The notes: generated by a model not told the origin, from the sequence alone. A stretch of 64,000 nucleotides of DNA from Sphingobium sp. Ant17 (GCF_000588875.1 NZ_JEMV01000002.1:166233-230232), one strand, 5' to 3'; counted from the stretch's first letter, positions 8,545 through 18,088 are shown. Numbers and translations: made by a program.

Positions 8545-9489
8545 ATGGCTGAGGGCAGCCCGAAGGACGGCAACGGTTCCAAGGAATCGGACAGTAGTAA
8601 CGACGGCGGTTTATGGAGCGGCATCAAGTCGCTCCTGTTCGGCGACAGCGAATCCACCAGCCTGCGGCAGGAGCTGGAAGAAGCGCTCGACGAATATGAC
8701 GAGGATAGCGAGGAAGTCGGCGCAGCGCCGCCGACCAAGGGCGACCTGTCGGCGATCGAGCGGCAGATGGTCCGCAACCTCCTTCATTTTTCCGAACATA
8801 CGGTCGACGACGTCGCCGTGCCCCGCGCCGACATCATCGCGATCGAGGAGAAGGCGAGCTTTGCCGATCTCGCCGCGCTGTTCGCCGAAGCGGGCCATAG
8901 TCGCATCCCGGTCTATCGCGACACGCTCGATACGATCGTCGGCATGGTCCATATCCGCGACGCCTTCGCCATCCTGGCGGGCAAGGAACCCGTGCCAGAC
9001 ACGCTCGAACCGCTGATCCGCCAGCCGCTCTATGTGCCCGAAAGCATGGGCGCGCTCGACCTGCTCGCCGAAATGCGCGCCAAGCGCACCCATCTGGCCA
9101 TCGTGCTGGACGAATATTCGGGCACAGAGGGGCTGTTGACCTTCGAAGATCTGGTCGAGGAAATCGTCGGCGAGGTCGAAGACGAGCATGACGACGCCCC
9201 CGAAGCCATGCTCGTGCAACTGGAAGACGGCCTGTGGGAGGCCGATGCCCGCGCCGAACTGGAAGACGTCGCCGAAGAGATTGACGAGAAATTGGGCGAT
9301 ATCGACGAAGATGTCGATACGCTGGGCGGCCTTGCCTTCGTCATCGCCGGGCGCGTGCCTGAACCGGGCGAAATCCTGGCGCATGTGCAAAGTGGTTGGA
9401 AGCTCGAAATCCTGGCCAGCGATGGACGGCGCGTCACCCGGCTAAGGTTGCATCCGCCAGTCAAACATGCCGCCGCCGAGGACGGTTAA
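8545..9489 (+). CDS. CorC/TlyC-type CBS-domain protein
   Basis: A 314-residue cytoplasmic protein with an acidic N-terminal tail, two CBS domains (AVPRADIIAIEEKASFADL; HSRIPVYRDTLDTIVGMVHIRD; LAIVLDEYSGTEGLLT), and a C-terminal transporter-associated domain beginning near LEDGLWEADARAELED and continuing through DTLGGLAFVIAGRVPEPGE. It lacks the membrane domain of the CorB type. Implicated in Mg/Co efflux in relatives. Starts 8 bp after ybeY. The lnt gene that often follows is absent. Confidence 0.92.
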   Translation: MAEGSPKDGNGSKESDSSNDGGLWSGIKSLLFGDSESTSLRQELEEALDEYDEDSEEVGAAPPTKGDLSAIERQMVRNLLHFSEHTVDDVAVPRADIIAIEEKASFADLAALFAEAGHSRIPVYRDTLDTIVGMVHIRDAFAILAGKEPVPDTLEPLIRQPLYVPESMGALDLLAEMRAKRTHLAIVLDEYSGTEGLLTFEDLVEEIVGEVEDEHDDAPEAMLVQLEDGLWEADARAELEDVAEEIDEKLGDIDEDVDTLGGLAFVIAGRVPEPGEILAHVQSGWKLEILASDGRRVTRLRLHPPVKHAAAEDG

Positions 9490-9575
9490 GGCCGCCCCAG
9501 CAAAATTTGGTTACGGACTGGAAATATTAAGGGCTCCCGCTTAGCATCGCGGCCAAAGGGCAAAGTGCGGCGGCG

Positions 9576-11066
9576 ATGCGAAGCGAACGGATCAGGACGA
9601 AGACAGGCGCGCCCAGTCCCGACATGCTGGTGGCGGCGCCATGGAGCCGGCTGGAAAGGCTGTTGCTGACCGCGATCGCCATCGCCACTTTATTCTTCAC
9701 GCTGATCACGCCGCCTTTCCAGGCACCCGATGAAAACCAGCATTATATGAAGGCGCTGCTACTGTCGGAAGGCCGTGTCCTGGCCGAACAGCGGGGCGAT
9801 CTGATCGGTGCGCCCCTCCCGCGCGCGGCGGTGGCGTTTCATGGCGTCGATTTCCCAACCGATGTCCCCGCAACGCTGCGCCGTTTCGACCGCACGATGC
9901 TGGAACAGAGCCCGGACGCGGATGCACGACGGCCGGGCATGGCCTTTGCCGAATTTCCCAACGTCGCGAGTTACGCGCCCAGCCTGTATGCGCCCGGCGC
10001 GGTCGGCCTGTATCTGGGCGATGCGCTCGACCTCTCGCGACGCGATGCCTTTTATGTCGGTCGCCTTGTCAATGCGGCGACGGGACTGCTGCTGCTGATT
10101 GGCGCGCTGCAACTCCTGCCCTTCGGCCGCAACGCACTGCTGGCGACGGCGCTGCTTCCCACCTTCGCCTATCAAACCGGGTCGCTCTCGCCTGATGCCG
10201 TCATCAATGGCCTTGGCTTTCTCGGCCTCGCGCTGGCACTACGGGTCGGATTCATGGGCGCGACCCCGGCCCGTACCGCCGGGCTGTTCGTCACCGCGCC
10301 GATTCTGGCCTTGGCCAAAGGCGTCTATCTCCCGCTCATGGCGGCGGGCTTGCGCTGGCCGCAGGACCGCCGTGACCGGCGGCCCTGGCTGCTGATCGGC
10401 GCGATGCTGGTGGGCGCGATCGGCTTCATCCTGTGGATGAAATTCTCGGGCGGCAGCCAGGCGCTCTACCATATCCAGTCGCGCCGCACCGGCGAGACGA
10501 TGATGACCGCGCCGTTGGCCGACCAACTCGCCGTCGTCCTGCGCGATCCGCTGGCTTATGGGCGCGTCCTTATCTCCAGCGTGACCGAGCGTGCGCCGGT
10601 CTATGCGCTGCAGATCGTCGGGCGCTTCGGGTGGAACGCGATCCTGCTGCCGCTGATCGCGTATCCGCTGGCGCTGCTGATGCTGGGCGCGGGCGTTGCG
10701 ACCGGCACGGGCGCGCGTTTCGGCATCGGCCAACGGCTATGGTGGCTGGCGGTGGCGGGCGGCATCGCCCTGCTGATCGAAACCGCCATGTATCTGACCG
10801 GCACGCCGCTCGGCGCGGATTATATCCAGGGGACACAGGGCCGCTATTTCCTGCCGATCCTGCCCCTGATCCTGATCGCCTTGTCCCCCGGTCGGCCGAT
10901 ACGCGGTGCGCCGCGCCTATTTGCGGGTGCAGCCTTGCTGCTACTCGGCGTCGCCGCTGCGACGGTCTTCGACAGTTTCTGGGTGCATGGTTTCATCACG
11001 ACCGACGGGATGCCGCCCCACGACAGCCTCCTCCGCGCGCTGCTGCTACCCTCGCCGCGCTGGTAA
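9576..11066 (+). CDS. DUF2142 polytopic membrane protein
   Basis: A 496-residue integral membrane protein. After an N-terminal transmembrane helix comes the family hallmark PPFQAPDENQHYMKA, then about ten further hydrophobic segments, and a C-terminal block QGTQGRYFLPILPLILIAL that resembles the end of oligosaccharide-handling glycosyltransferase-C proteins. DUF2142 proteins often occur with surface-polysaccharide genes; the reaction is not known. Convergent with the PAP2 gene, overlapping its 3' end by 21 bp. Confidence 0.8.
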   Translation: MRSERIRTKTGAPSPDMLVAAPWSRLERLLLTAIAIATLFFTLITPPFQAPDENQHYMKALLLSEGRVLAEQRGDLIGAPLPRAAVAFHGVDFPTDVPATLRRFDRTMLEQSPDADARRPGMAFAEFPNVASYAPSLYAPGAVGLYLGDALDLSRRDAFYVGRLVNAATGLLLLIGALQLLPFGRNALLATALLPTFAYQTGSLSPDAVINGLGFLGLALALRVGFMGATPARTAGLFVTAPILALAKGVYLPLMAAGLRWPQDRRDRRPWLLIGAMLVGAIGFILWMKFSGGSQALYHIQSRRTGETMMTAPLADQLAVVLRDPLAYGRVLISSVTERAPVYALQIVGRFGWNAILLPLIAYPLALLMLGAGVATGTGARFGIGQRLWWLAVAGGIALLIETAMYLTGTPLGADYIQGTQGRYFLPILPLILIALSPGRPIRGAPRLFAGAALLLLGVAAATVFDSFWVHGFITTDGMPPHDSLLRALLLPSPRW

Positions 11067-11699
11067 CCAGACGCGGCACAGCAGCAGCCAGCCAAAGCCT
11101 TCGACCCACCCGGCCATCACGTCGCTCGGCCAATGCACCCCCAGCCAGACCCGGCTGACGCCGATCAGCGCGATCATCACGCCCGCCGCCCAATAGACGC
11201 TGCGGCGCGCGGCCAGCATCGCCAAAGCGCCGAACAACATCATATTTCCCGCCGCATGGCCGCTCGGGAAACTGTAGCTGTGAACGACATCCAGATGCGG
11301 CAGCAGATCGGGGCGCGGCGCGGCGAATAGCTGCTTGAGGATCAGGTTGAGCGCGGTGCCGCCCGCCATCATCAGCGCCAGCCAAAGCGCATCCGCGCGT
11401 CGCTGCCGCCAAAGCAACAGGGGGAAAACGATCGCCAATATCGCGATCCTGCCGATCGTATCGCCGATCGCCGTCGCCAGCCGCATCAGCGCAATGGATG
11501 GCCCGCCCCAGGCGCTATCCCGCGCCTGGCCCGCTGCTCCCATCAGCCCATTGTTCAGCCCGTCGAGCCACCCGGCCCGCTGCATCCACGCTATGGCAAG
11601 CACGCAAAAAAGCGCGAGGACCAAAGCCCCCGCGCCTTTCTGTGCTGTCCAGCGATCAGATATGGATCGCACGCCCATAGGCCGCCAGCACGCTTTCAT
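11046..11699 (-). CDS. PAP2 family membrane phosphatase
   Basis: Integral membrane acid phosphatase, probably acting on a lipid phosphate or undecaprenyl-PP type substrate (inference). The three catalytic motifs are intact: KQLFAAPRPDL, YSFPSGHAAGN, and SRVWLGVHWPSDV. Up to 217 residues. The first ATG (11699) lies inside the end of lpd, and the next (11678) also overlaps it, so translational coupling to lpd is likely. Last gene of the pdhC-thioesterase-lpd run. Confidence 0.9.
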   Translation of the reverse strand: MKACWRPMGVRSISDRWTAQKGAGALVLALFCVLAIAWMQRAGWLDGLNNGLMGAAGQARDSAWGGPSIALMRLATAIGDTIGRIAILAIVFPLLLWRQRRADALWLALMMAGGTALNLILKQLFAAPRPDLLPHLDVVHSYSFPSGHAAGNMMLFGALAMLAARRSVYWAAGVMIALIGVSRVWLGVHWPSDVMAGWVEGFGWLLLCRVWLPARRG

Positions 11700-13053
11700 G
11701 CATCGATTCCGAAATGGTCGGATGCGGGAAGACCGTATGCATCAGTTCCGCTTCGGTCGTTTCCAGCGTCTTGCCGATCGTATAGCCCTGGATCATCTCG
11801 GTCACTTCCGCGCCGATCATATGGGCACCCAGCAATTCGCCGGTCTTGGCGTCGAACACCGTCTTGGTGAAGCCTTCGGCCTCGCCCAGCGCGATCGCTT
11901 TGCCATTGCCGATGAAGGGGAACATGCCGACCTTCACCTCGTAACCCGCTTCCTTCGCCTTCGCCTCGGTCAGGCCGACGCTGGCGATTTGCGGGTGGCA
12001 ATAGGTGCAGCCGGGAATATTGCGCGGGTCCATCGCATGGGGGTGTTGACCCGCAATCGCCTCGGCCGTGATCACACCCTCATGGCTCGCCTTGTGCGCC
12101 AGCCATGGCGGCGCGGTTATGTCGCCGATCGCCCAGACGCCATCGACGTTGGTGCGGCACATCGCATCGGTCTTCAGGAAACCGCGATCGTCCATATCGA
12201 CGCCCAATTCCTTCAGGCCAATGTCGGCCGTATTGGGAACGATGCCGATGGCGACGATCATATGGCTGAATTCGGCGGCCGTTTCCTTGCCAGCCTTGTC
12301 CTTCAGCTTCACCTTGACCCCGGTGTCGCTGACCTGAATGTCGCTGACGCCCGCGCCGGTCAGGATAGTCATGCCCTGCTTCTTGAGAGCCTTTTCCAGG
12401 AAGGCCGAGACGTCGGCATCTTCGACCGGAACGATCCGATCCATCATTTCGACCACGGTCACCTCGGCGCCCATGTCATTGTAGAAGCTGGCAAACTCGA
12501 TGCCAATCGCCCCCGAGCCGATGACCAGCAGCTTGGTCGGCATTTCCGGCGGGGTCATGGCATGGCGGTATGTCCAGACACGCTTGCCATCAGCCGGCGT
12601 GCCGGGCAGGTCGCGGGCGCGCGCGCCGGTGGCGACGATGATGTTCTTCGCCGTCAATTCTTCGGTCTTGCCATCCTTGGTGACGGACAGCTTGCCCTTC
12701 GCGATGAGCTTGCCCTCGCCCATATGGACGGTGATCTTGTTCTTCTTCATCAGGTGGGTGACACCCTGATTAAGCTGCTTGGCGACACCACGCGACCGCT
12801 TCACCACCGCTTCGATGTCGGCCGTGATATTGTCCGCAGCCAGACCATAATCCTTGGCATGCTGCATATAATGGAAAATCTCCGCCGATCGCAGCAGCGC
12901 CTTGGTCGGGATGCAGCCCCAATTGAGGCAGATGCCGCCGAGATTTTCACGCTCGACGATGGCGGTCTTGAGGCCCAACTGCGCCGCGCGGATCGCGGCA
13001 ACATAGCCGCCGGGGCCGGAGCCGAGGACGATGAGATCGTAGGTATCAGCCAT
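11656..13053 (-). CDS. lpd: Dihydrolipoamide dehydrogenase (E3)
   Basis: FAD-disulfide oxidoreductase that reoxidises dihydrolipoyl groups of pyruvate dehydrogenase and its relatives. The FAD fold starts at residue 6 (LIVLGSGPGGYVAAIRAAQLG region). The redox disulfide is in GGICLNWGCIPTKALL, the NAD fold in LLVIGSGAIGIEFASFY, and the catalytic His-Glu in the C-terminal AHMIGAEVTEMI and TVFPHPTISESMHE segments. 465 residues, usual length. Downstream of pdhC and a thioesterase. Confidence 0.97.
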   Translation of the reverse strand: MADTYDLIVLGSGPGGYVAAIRAAQLGLKTAIVERENLGGICLNWGCIPTKALLRSAEIFHYMQHAKDYGLAADNITADIEAVVKRSRGVAKQLNQGVTHLMKKNKITVHMGEGKLIAKGKLSVTKDGKTEELTAKNIIVATGARARDLPGTPADGKRVWTYRHAMTPPEMPTKLLVIGSGAIGIEFASFYNDMGAEVTVVEMMDRIVPVEDADVSAFLEKALKKQGMTILTGAGVSDIQVSDTGVKVKLKDKAGKETAAEFSHMIVAIGIVPNTADIGLKELGVDMDDRGFLKTDAMCRTNVDGVWAIGDITAPPWLAHKASHEGVITAEAIAGQHPHAMDPRNIPGCTYCHPQIASVGLTEAKAKEAGYEVKVGMFPFIGNGKAIALGEAEGFTKTVFDAKTGELLGAHMIGAEVTEMIQGYTIGKTLETTEAELMHTVFPHPTISESMHESVLAAYGRAIHI

Positions 13054-13075
13054 GGGTCACACTCGCTTCTTGTAA

Positions 13076-13477
13076 TTAGGCTTCCGCGATCGGCGGAACG
13101 GAACGGGGCTGGCGATCCTCGCCGATCGCCACGAAGGTAAAGGTCGCTTGGGTCACGCGATACGATCGGTCGTCATGACGCGCACGACGCCATGCTTCTA
13201 CCGCGATCTTCATCGACGTGCGCCCCACGGAATTGAGGGTAGCAAACACCGAGACTTCATCGCCGACCACGACTGGGCGCAGGAATGTCATGCCTTCGAC
13301 GGCGATCGTCACGGCACGGCCATGGCTGTAGCGGGCCGCCACCGAGCCGGCGGCCGAATCCATCAGGCTCATCAGCCAGCCGCCGAAAATATCCCCATAG
13401 GGATTGGTATCGGCGGGCATGGCGATGATCCGCACCGCCGGGCTATGCTCCGGTGGCTGCTCGTCGACGAACGGCAT
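13076..13477 (-). CDS. Hot-dog fold acyl-CoA thioesterase (YciA-like)
   Basis: A 133-residue thioesterase that hydrolyses acyl-CoAs. The signature NPYGDIFGGWLMSLMDSA forms the central helix with its Asp, followed by the strands AVTIAVEGMTFLRPVVVGD and VTQATFTFVAIGED. The start ATG overlaps the pdhC stop in TGATG, so it is translationally coupled between pdhC and lpd. That placement suggests a role in relieving CoA trapping around acetyl-CoA formation (inference). Confidence 0.88.
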   Translation of the reverse strand: MPFVDEQPPEHSPAVRIIAMPADTNPYGDIFGGWLMSLMDSAAGSVAARYSHGRAVTIAVEGMTFLRPVVVGDEVSVFATLNSVGRTSMKIAVEAWRRARHDDRSYRVTQATFTFVAIGEDRQPRSVPPIAEA

Positions 13478-14775
13478 CAGGCCAGCATGCCGATCGGGTT
13501 TTCGATCAGTTCCTTAAACGCCTTCATCAACCGCGCGCCGTCGGCACCGTCGATGGCGCGGTGGTCGAAGCTGCCGGTGGCCGACATGACGGTGGCGATC
13601 TGCAGGCTGTCTTCGACGACATAAGGCCGCTTCTCGCCCGCACCGATCGCCATGATCATGCCCTGGGGCGGGTTGATGACCGCTTCGAACTGCTTGATGC
13701 CGAACATGCCCATGTTGGAGAGCGAGGCGGTGCCGCCCTGATATTCCTCCGGCTTGAGCTTGCCGTCCTTGGCGCGACTGGCGAGATCCTTCATCGCATC
13801 CGAGATGGCGGCCACGCCCTTGCTGCCTGCATCGGTGATGATCGGGGTGATCAGACCGCCGGGGATCGACACCGCGACCGAAATGTCGGCGCGCTTGAAC
13901 TGCAGCATCTGGTCGCCTGCAAATTGGACATTGCATTCGGGCACTTCGGCCAATGCGACGCCCAGCGCCTTGATCAGCAAATCATTGACCGACAATTTAA
14001 CCTTGCGGCTGGCAAGGCCCGCATTGAGGTCGGCGCGCAACTTTAGCAGTTTGTCGAGCTGGATATCGACCGTCAGGTAAATATGCGGAATCTGCTGCTT
14101 GGATTCGGTCAGGCGACGCGCGATCGTCTTGCGCATACCGCTGAGTTTGACGACCTCGTGCGGAATACCGAAATCCTGCGCGGCGGTCGGGGTGGCCGGA
14201 GTCGGCGCAGCGGGCGCCTTTTCGGCAGGCGCAGCAGTGGCAGCGGCCGATGGGGCGACGCCTTCCTTGGCTCCGTCCAGATCGCCCTTGACGATGCGGC
14301 CATTGGGACCGGAACCGGTCACTGCCGCCAGATCGATGCCCTTTTCCTGGGCCAAACGACGCGCAAGCGGGCTGGCCTTGACCCGGCCCTCGGCCGGGGC
14401 AGCGGCGGGCGCGGCAGCAGCCTTGGGTGCGGCGGCAGGCGCGGCGGGTTCTTCGGCTTCCGCCTTGGCAAGCGCGGTATCAGCCTTGGGTGCGGCCTCG
14501 CCCCCACCAGCCGCGACCGTCGCGACGTCTTCCCCCTCTTCGGCGATGATGGCAATCACGGTGCCGACCTTCACGCCCTCAGAGCCTTCGGATATCAGGA
14601 TCTTCGCGATCACGCCTTCATCGACCGCCTCGAACTCCATCGTCGCCTTGTCGGTCTCGATTTCCGCCAGCAGATCGCCGGACGATACCGTATCCCCTTC
14701 CTTGACCAGCCATTTGGCCAGCGTCCCTTCCTCCATAGTGGGGGACAAAGCGGGCATCTGGATCGTCTTGCTCAT
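13477..14775 (-). CDS. pdhC: Pyruvate dehydrogenase E2, dihydrolipoamide acetyltransferase
   Basis: Core acetyltransferase of the pyruvate dehydrogenase complex. One lipoyl domain (residues 1-80, lipoylated Lys in ETDKATMEF) is followed by an Ala/Pro-rich linker, a peripheral-subunit-binding domain ([33 protein letters not shown]) and the catalytic domain ending with [16 protein letters not shown]. 432 residues. Starts a minus-strand run with the thioesterase, lpd and PAP2 genes, about 8 kb away from pdhAB. Confidence 0.97.
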   Translation of the reverse strand: MSKTIQMPALSPTMEEGTLAKWLVKEGDTVSSGDLLAEIETDKATMEFEAVDEGVIAKILISEGSEGVKVGTVIAIIAEEGEDVATVAAGGGEAAPKADTALAKAEAEEPAAPAAAPKAAAAPAAAPAEGRVKASPLARRLAQEKGIDLAAVTGSGPNGRIVKGDLDGAKEGVAPSAAATAAPAEKAPAAPTPATPTAAQDFGIPHEVVKLSGMRKTIARRLTESKQQIPHIYLTVDIQLDKLLKLRADLNAGLASRKVKLSVNDLLIKALGVALAEVPECNVQFAGDQMLQFKRADISVAVSIPGGLITPIITDAGSKGVAAISDAMKDLASRAKDGKLKPEEYQGGTASLSNMGMFGIKQFEAVINPPQGMIMAIGAGEKRPYVVEDSLQIATVMSATGSFDHRAIDGADGARLMKAFKELIENPIGMLA

Positions 14776-14960
14776 GCGTTCGGGGCCTCTTCTGGTTTAT
14801 GCGGCACGCGCCATTTGCTGTTCGTTTTCACCCATTCGCCGGAACGGTCAAGGGACGCCTTGCACCAAAGCCGATTATGGCCCACATTTCACCCCTATGG
14901 TTCGTTCGGCCCGATTGACCGAACGGCATAGCCATTAAATCTTTGCAGGGGCGATAAGAA

Positions 14961-15416
14961 GTGCGGGCATATCTGGTTGTTGTGGACGAATCGCCGGAGG
15001 CCGAAACCGCGCTGCGCTTTGCCGCGCGGCGCGCGGCCAAGACCGGGGGGACGGTTCGCATCCTCGCCCTGATCCCGCCCGCCGAGTTCGTCCAATGGGG
15101 TGGCGTGCAGGCAACGATGGAGGATGAGGCTTTGCAACGGGCCGAAGCGCTGGTGACCAGCGCGGCAGGCACGCTCACCGACGAATCCGGCATCCGTCCC
15201 AGCATCACCGTGCGCCAGGGCGAAGCCGTCGCGGTCGTGCGCGGAACGCTGGATGAAATGGAGGACGTGGCTGCGCTGGTATTGGGCGCCGCCGCCAGCG
15301 GCCCGCCCGGCCCGCTGGTATCGCATTTCGCCGGGGCCGATGCAGGCCGGATGCCCTGCCCGATCATGGTCATCCCCGGCGCGCTCGACGCGGAATCGAT
15401 CGACCGGCTAAGCTAA
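14961..15416 (+). CDS. Universal stress protein (UspA family)
   Basis: A 151-residue protein with the UspA alpha/beta fold: N-terminal strand AYLVVVDESPEAETAL, central IRPSITVRQGEAV, and C-terminal PCPIMVIPG. The ATP-binding glycine pattern (G-x2-G-x9-G) is not clear, so it may be a non-ATP-binding type. Translation starts at GTG 14961; no ATG is available nearby. A short inverted repeat (CGTTCGG 14903-14909 with CCGAACG 14919-14925) lies upstream. Confidence 0.82.
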   Translation: MRAYLVVVDESPEAETALRFAARRAAKTGGTVRILALIPPAEFVQWGGVQATMEDEALQRAEALVTSAAGTLTDESGIRPSITVRQGEAVAVVRGTLDEMEDVAALVLGAAASGPPGPLVSHFAGADAGRMPCPIMVIPGALDAESIDRLS

Positions 15417-15458
15417 GCCACAGCATCGAGACCCACGTCGTCATTCACCACCTGTTCA

Positions 15459-15809
15459 ATGCCCTGCGCCTATGTCATGCCCATGTTCATGAAGTGGAAA
15501 ATCCTGCCAGCCTCTGTGACGATCGGCATTGGCGCGGCCATGGCGCTGGTAGCGGCCATGCCTGCGGCCGAAGCCGGTGGTCGCCGCGACGAGCAGGACG
15601 CTGCTCGACGCGCCATGCTGGACGGGCATGTCATGCCTTTTTCCATGATCAAGCGCCGCGTCGATGCCCAGATGGACGGGGCCGCCTATGTCGGCAGCGA
15701 GTTCAACCCTGGTTCCAACCGCTATCGCCTGAAATATGTGAAGGATGGCAAGGTGGTATGGGTTGATGCCGACGGCCGGACAGGCGATATCATCGGCTGG
15801 GCGCGCTGA
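15459..15809 (+). CDS. Small exported protein, PepSY-like, upstream of a two-component system
   Basis: About 116 residues with a signal peptide (hydrophobic run ASVTIGIGAAMALVAAM, cleavage probably after AAEA). The mature part has two segments typical of PepSY-type periplasmic proteins: PFSMIKRRVDAQMDGAAYVG, and YRLKYVKDGKVVWVDADG followed by TGDIIG. Several ATGs (15459, 15477, 15483, 15489) are possible starts. It precedes a response regulator by 33 bp and may be a periplasmic accessory to the sensor kinase (inference from context). Confidence 0.7.
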   Translation: MPCAYVMPMFMKWKILPASVTIGIGAAMALVAAMPAAEAGGRRDEQDAARRAMLDGHVMPFSMIKRRVDAQMDGAAYVGSEFNPGSNRYRLKYVKDGKVVWVDADGRTGDIIGWAR

Positions 15810-15842
15810 CCGCGCTCGCTTTATAATAGAAACGGAAAGCCC

Positions 15843-16508
15843 ATGCGCCTGCTGATCGTCGAGGATGAACCGAATCTGGGCCAGCAGCTCAGGAACACGC
15901 TGGAGGGCGCGGGCTATGCCGTCGACCTCGCCACCGATGGCGAAGACGGCCATTTCCTCGGCTCCACTGAAAATTACGACGCGGTCGTGCTCGACCTTGG
16001 TCTGCCGACGATCGACGGGCTGACGGTGCTGGACCGCTGGCGCAAGGAAGGCCGCGCCTTTCCGGTGCTGGTGCTGACCGCGCGCGACAGTTGGTCGGAC
16101 AAGGTCGCGGGCCTCGACGCGGGGGCGGACGATTATCTCGCCAAGCCGTTCCAGAGCGAGGAACTGATCGCCCGGCTGCGCGCGCTGATCCGCCGCGCAT
16201 CGGGCAATGCGTCGAGCGAACTGACGGCGGGCGACGTTCGCCTCGACACGCGCTCGGGCAAGGTCACGCTCAAGGGCGATCCGGTAAAGCTGACCGCGCA
16301 GGAATATAAATTATTGTCCTATCTGCTCCACCACAAGGGCAAGGTGGTCAGCCGCACCGAATTGATCGAACATATATACGACCAGGATTTCGACCGCGAT
16401 TCCAACACGATCGAAGTGTTCGTGACGCGCATCCGCAAGAAGCTGGGCGCGGACGTCATCACCACCATTCGCGGTTTGGGCTACAGCCTGGACGAGCCGG
16501 GGCGCTGA
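15843..16508 (+). CDS. OmpR-family response regulator
   Basis: A 221-residue transcription factor. The receiver domain has the acidic pair Glu7/Asp8, phospho-acceptor Asp51 (VVLDLGLPTIDG), Thr in VLTARD and Lys in LAKPF. The C-terminal winged helix is of the OmpR/PhoB type (LTAQEYKLLSYLL, SRTELIEHIYD, VFVTRIRKKLG). Resembles PhoP/QseB regulators. A TATAAT sits just upstream at about 15821-15826. Partner of the kinase at 16637. Confidence 0.95.
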   Translation: MRLLIVEDEPNLGQQLRNTLEGAGYAVDLATDGEDGHFLGSTENYDAVVLDLGLPTIDGLTVLDRWRKEGRAFPVLVLTARDSWSDKVAGLDAGADDYLAKPFQSEELIARLRALIRRASGNASSELTAGDVRLDTRSGKVTLKGDPVKLTAQEYKLLSYLLHHKGKVVSRTELIEHIYDQDFDRDSNTIEVFVTRIRKKLGADVITTIRGLGYSLDEPGR

Positions 16509-16522
16509 TCTGATTTCTCGTC

Positions 16523-16618
16523 CCGTTCGCCCTGAGCGAAGTCGAAGGGCTCTGCCGAACGCAGTGAGGTGCCTTCGCTCCGCTCAGGAGAGGGCTTCGA
16601 CAGGCTCAGCCCGAACGG
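16523..16618. repeat. REP-like palindromic element between response regulator and kinase genes
   Basis: A 96-bp imperfect inverted repeat. The left end CCGTTCGCCCTGAGCGAAGT and the right end (reverse complement CCGTTCGGGCTGAGCCTGTC) match with few differences, with a further GTCGAAG arm in each. It carries the same CCGTTCG terminus as the element at 7924 and is likewise inside an operon. Confidence 0.82.
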
Positions 16619-16636
16619 ATATGGGGCCGAAGGGAC

Positions 16637-18019
16637 ATGGGACAGTCTGACAATAGCATGACCGAACCCCAGTCCCCTCCCCCCGTCCGCTCCACCGGGT
16701 CCATCAGCCGCCGGATGATGGGCATTGCTGCGCTGTGGATCAGCGTGTTGCTGCTGGGTGGCGGGGTGGCGCTGGACCGGGTGTTGAGCGACGCGATCAC
16801 GCGCAATTTCGACGATGGCATGAATTATGTACTGACCGCGATGATCGCGGCGGCCGAGATCGGGCCGGAAGGCGAAGTCTTGTTCAACCGGGAACTCGCC
16901 GATCAGCGTTTCCTCGAACCCAATAGCGGGCTTTATTATCAGGTGAGCGCCAAGGGGCATGAGGATTGGCGCTCGCGCTCGCTGTGGGACCGCGCGCTTA
17001 AAGTCCCTGCCGAACATCGCGACCGGCATCTGCATGTCTATGACAGCAAACAGTTTCCCGGCGAAGATTTGCGCATCATGGAGCGGAGCGTAGTGCTGCC
17101 CGGCTCCGACAGCCGCTGGCTGTTCATGGTCGGCCAGGCGCGGTCCGGGCTGGACGCGCAGATCAAGACGCTTCGCGCGACGCTGTTTCAGAGTTTCGCG
17201 CTGCTGGCGCTCGGGCTGTTCGTGCTGGCGACGCTTCAGACCTTCTATGGGCTGCGGCCACTGCGCAAGGTGCGGCAGGAAATCGTGCGGATGCGCGACG
17301 GCCAGAAAAGCCGCCTGACCGAACCGATGCCCGCCGAAGTGCTGCCCATGGTCGAGGAACTAAACGCCCTGCTCGCCCATAATGAGCGGCAGGCGGAGGA
17401 AGCGCGCACCCATGCCGGCAATCTCGCCCATGCGCTCAAGACCCCGCTGACCGTCATCATGAATGCCGCGACCGCGCAATCGCCCGACCTTGGCGAAGCG
17501 GTCATCCGCGAGGCGACGACGATGCGGCGGCAGGTCGACCATCATCTCGCCCGCGCCCGCGCCGTCGGGCGGCGCGGCGCGGCGCAGAGCCGGGCCGAGG
17601 TCTGGGCCAGCCTGACCGCCGTCGAGCGCGCGGTGCAGTGCCTTTACCCACACACGCGGGTGGATATGGACGGCGACAAGGCGGCGGCCGTGCGCGTCGA
17701 GCGGCAGGATCTGGACGAAATGCTGGGCAACCTCATTGAAAATGCCGCGAAATATGGCGGCGGATCGGTGTTCGCGACGGTCACGCGCGCAGGCGACATG
17801 GTGGAGATACTGGTCGAAGATGATGGCATGGGCATCCCCCAGGAAGAGCGCGTCCGCATCTTCGATCGGGGCGTCCGGCTCGATTCGGGTAAGCCGGGCA
17901 CCGGCCTTGGCCTCGCCATCGTGCGCGATGTCGCCGAAATCTATGGCGGATCGGTGCTATTGGAGGAAAGCGAGGATCTGGGCGGGTTGCTCGCGCGTTT
18001 GCGCTTGCCTGCGGCCTGA
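16637..18019 (+). CDS. Sensor histidine kinase (PhoQ/QseC-like)
   Basis: Membrane sensor kinase of 460 residues. TM1 is near residues 33-55, followed by a periplasmic sensor of about 120 residues, TM2 near 178-200 (ALLALGLFVLATLQTFYGL), and a HAMP linker. The H-box is AHALKTPLTVIMNA, with the phospho-His in AHALK. The ATPase has an intact N-box (LGNLIENAAKYGGG), G1 (VEDDGMGIP) and G2 (GTGLGLAIV). ATG 16637 follows AAGGGA; ATG 16661 is an alternative. Phosphorylates the regulator just upstream. Confidence 0.94.
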   Translation: MGQSDNSMTEPQSPPPVRSTGSISRRMMGIAALWISVLLLGGGVALDRVLSDAITRNFDDGMNYVLTAMIAAAEIGPEGEVLFNRELADQRFLEPNSGLYYQVSAKGHEDWRSRSLWDRALKVPAEHRDRHLHVYDSKQFPGEDLRIMERSVVLPGSDSRWLFMVGQARSGLDAQIKTLRATLFQSFALLALGLFVLATLQTFYGLRPLRKVRQEIVRMRDGQKSRLTEPMPAEVLPMVEELNALLAHNERQAEEARTHAGNLAHALKTPLTVIMNAATAQSPDLGEAVIREATTMRRQVDHHLARARAVGRRGAAQSRAEVWASLTAVERAVQCLYPHTRVDMDGDKAAAVRVERQDLDEMLGNLIENAAKYGGGSVFATVTRAGDMVEILVEDDGMGIPQEERVRIFDRGVRLDSGKPGTGLGLAIVRDVAEIYGGSVLLEESEDLGGLLARLRLPAA

Positions 18020-18088
18020 TCTTTTCCTTGCCATCATGGTTCGCAGTTGCGAAACAATAGCAACAACCCCGCTCCCACAGGACCGATC

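Noticed and set aside
11335..13140. Open frame of 601 codons on the plus strand
   Set aside because: It is antisense to lpd, whose complete enzyme motifs are on the minus strand; long antisense frames are expected at this GC content.
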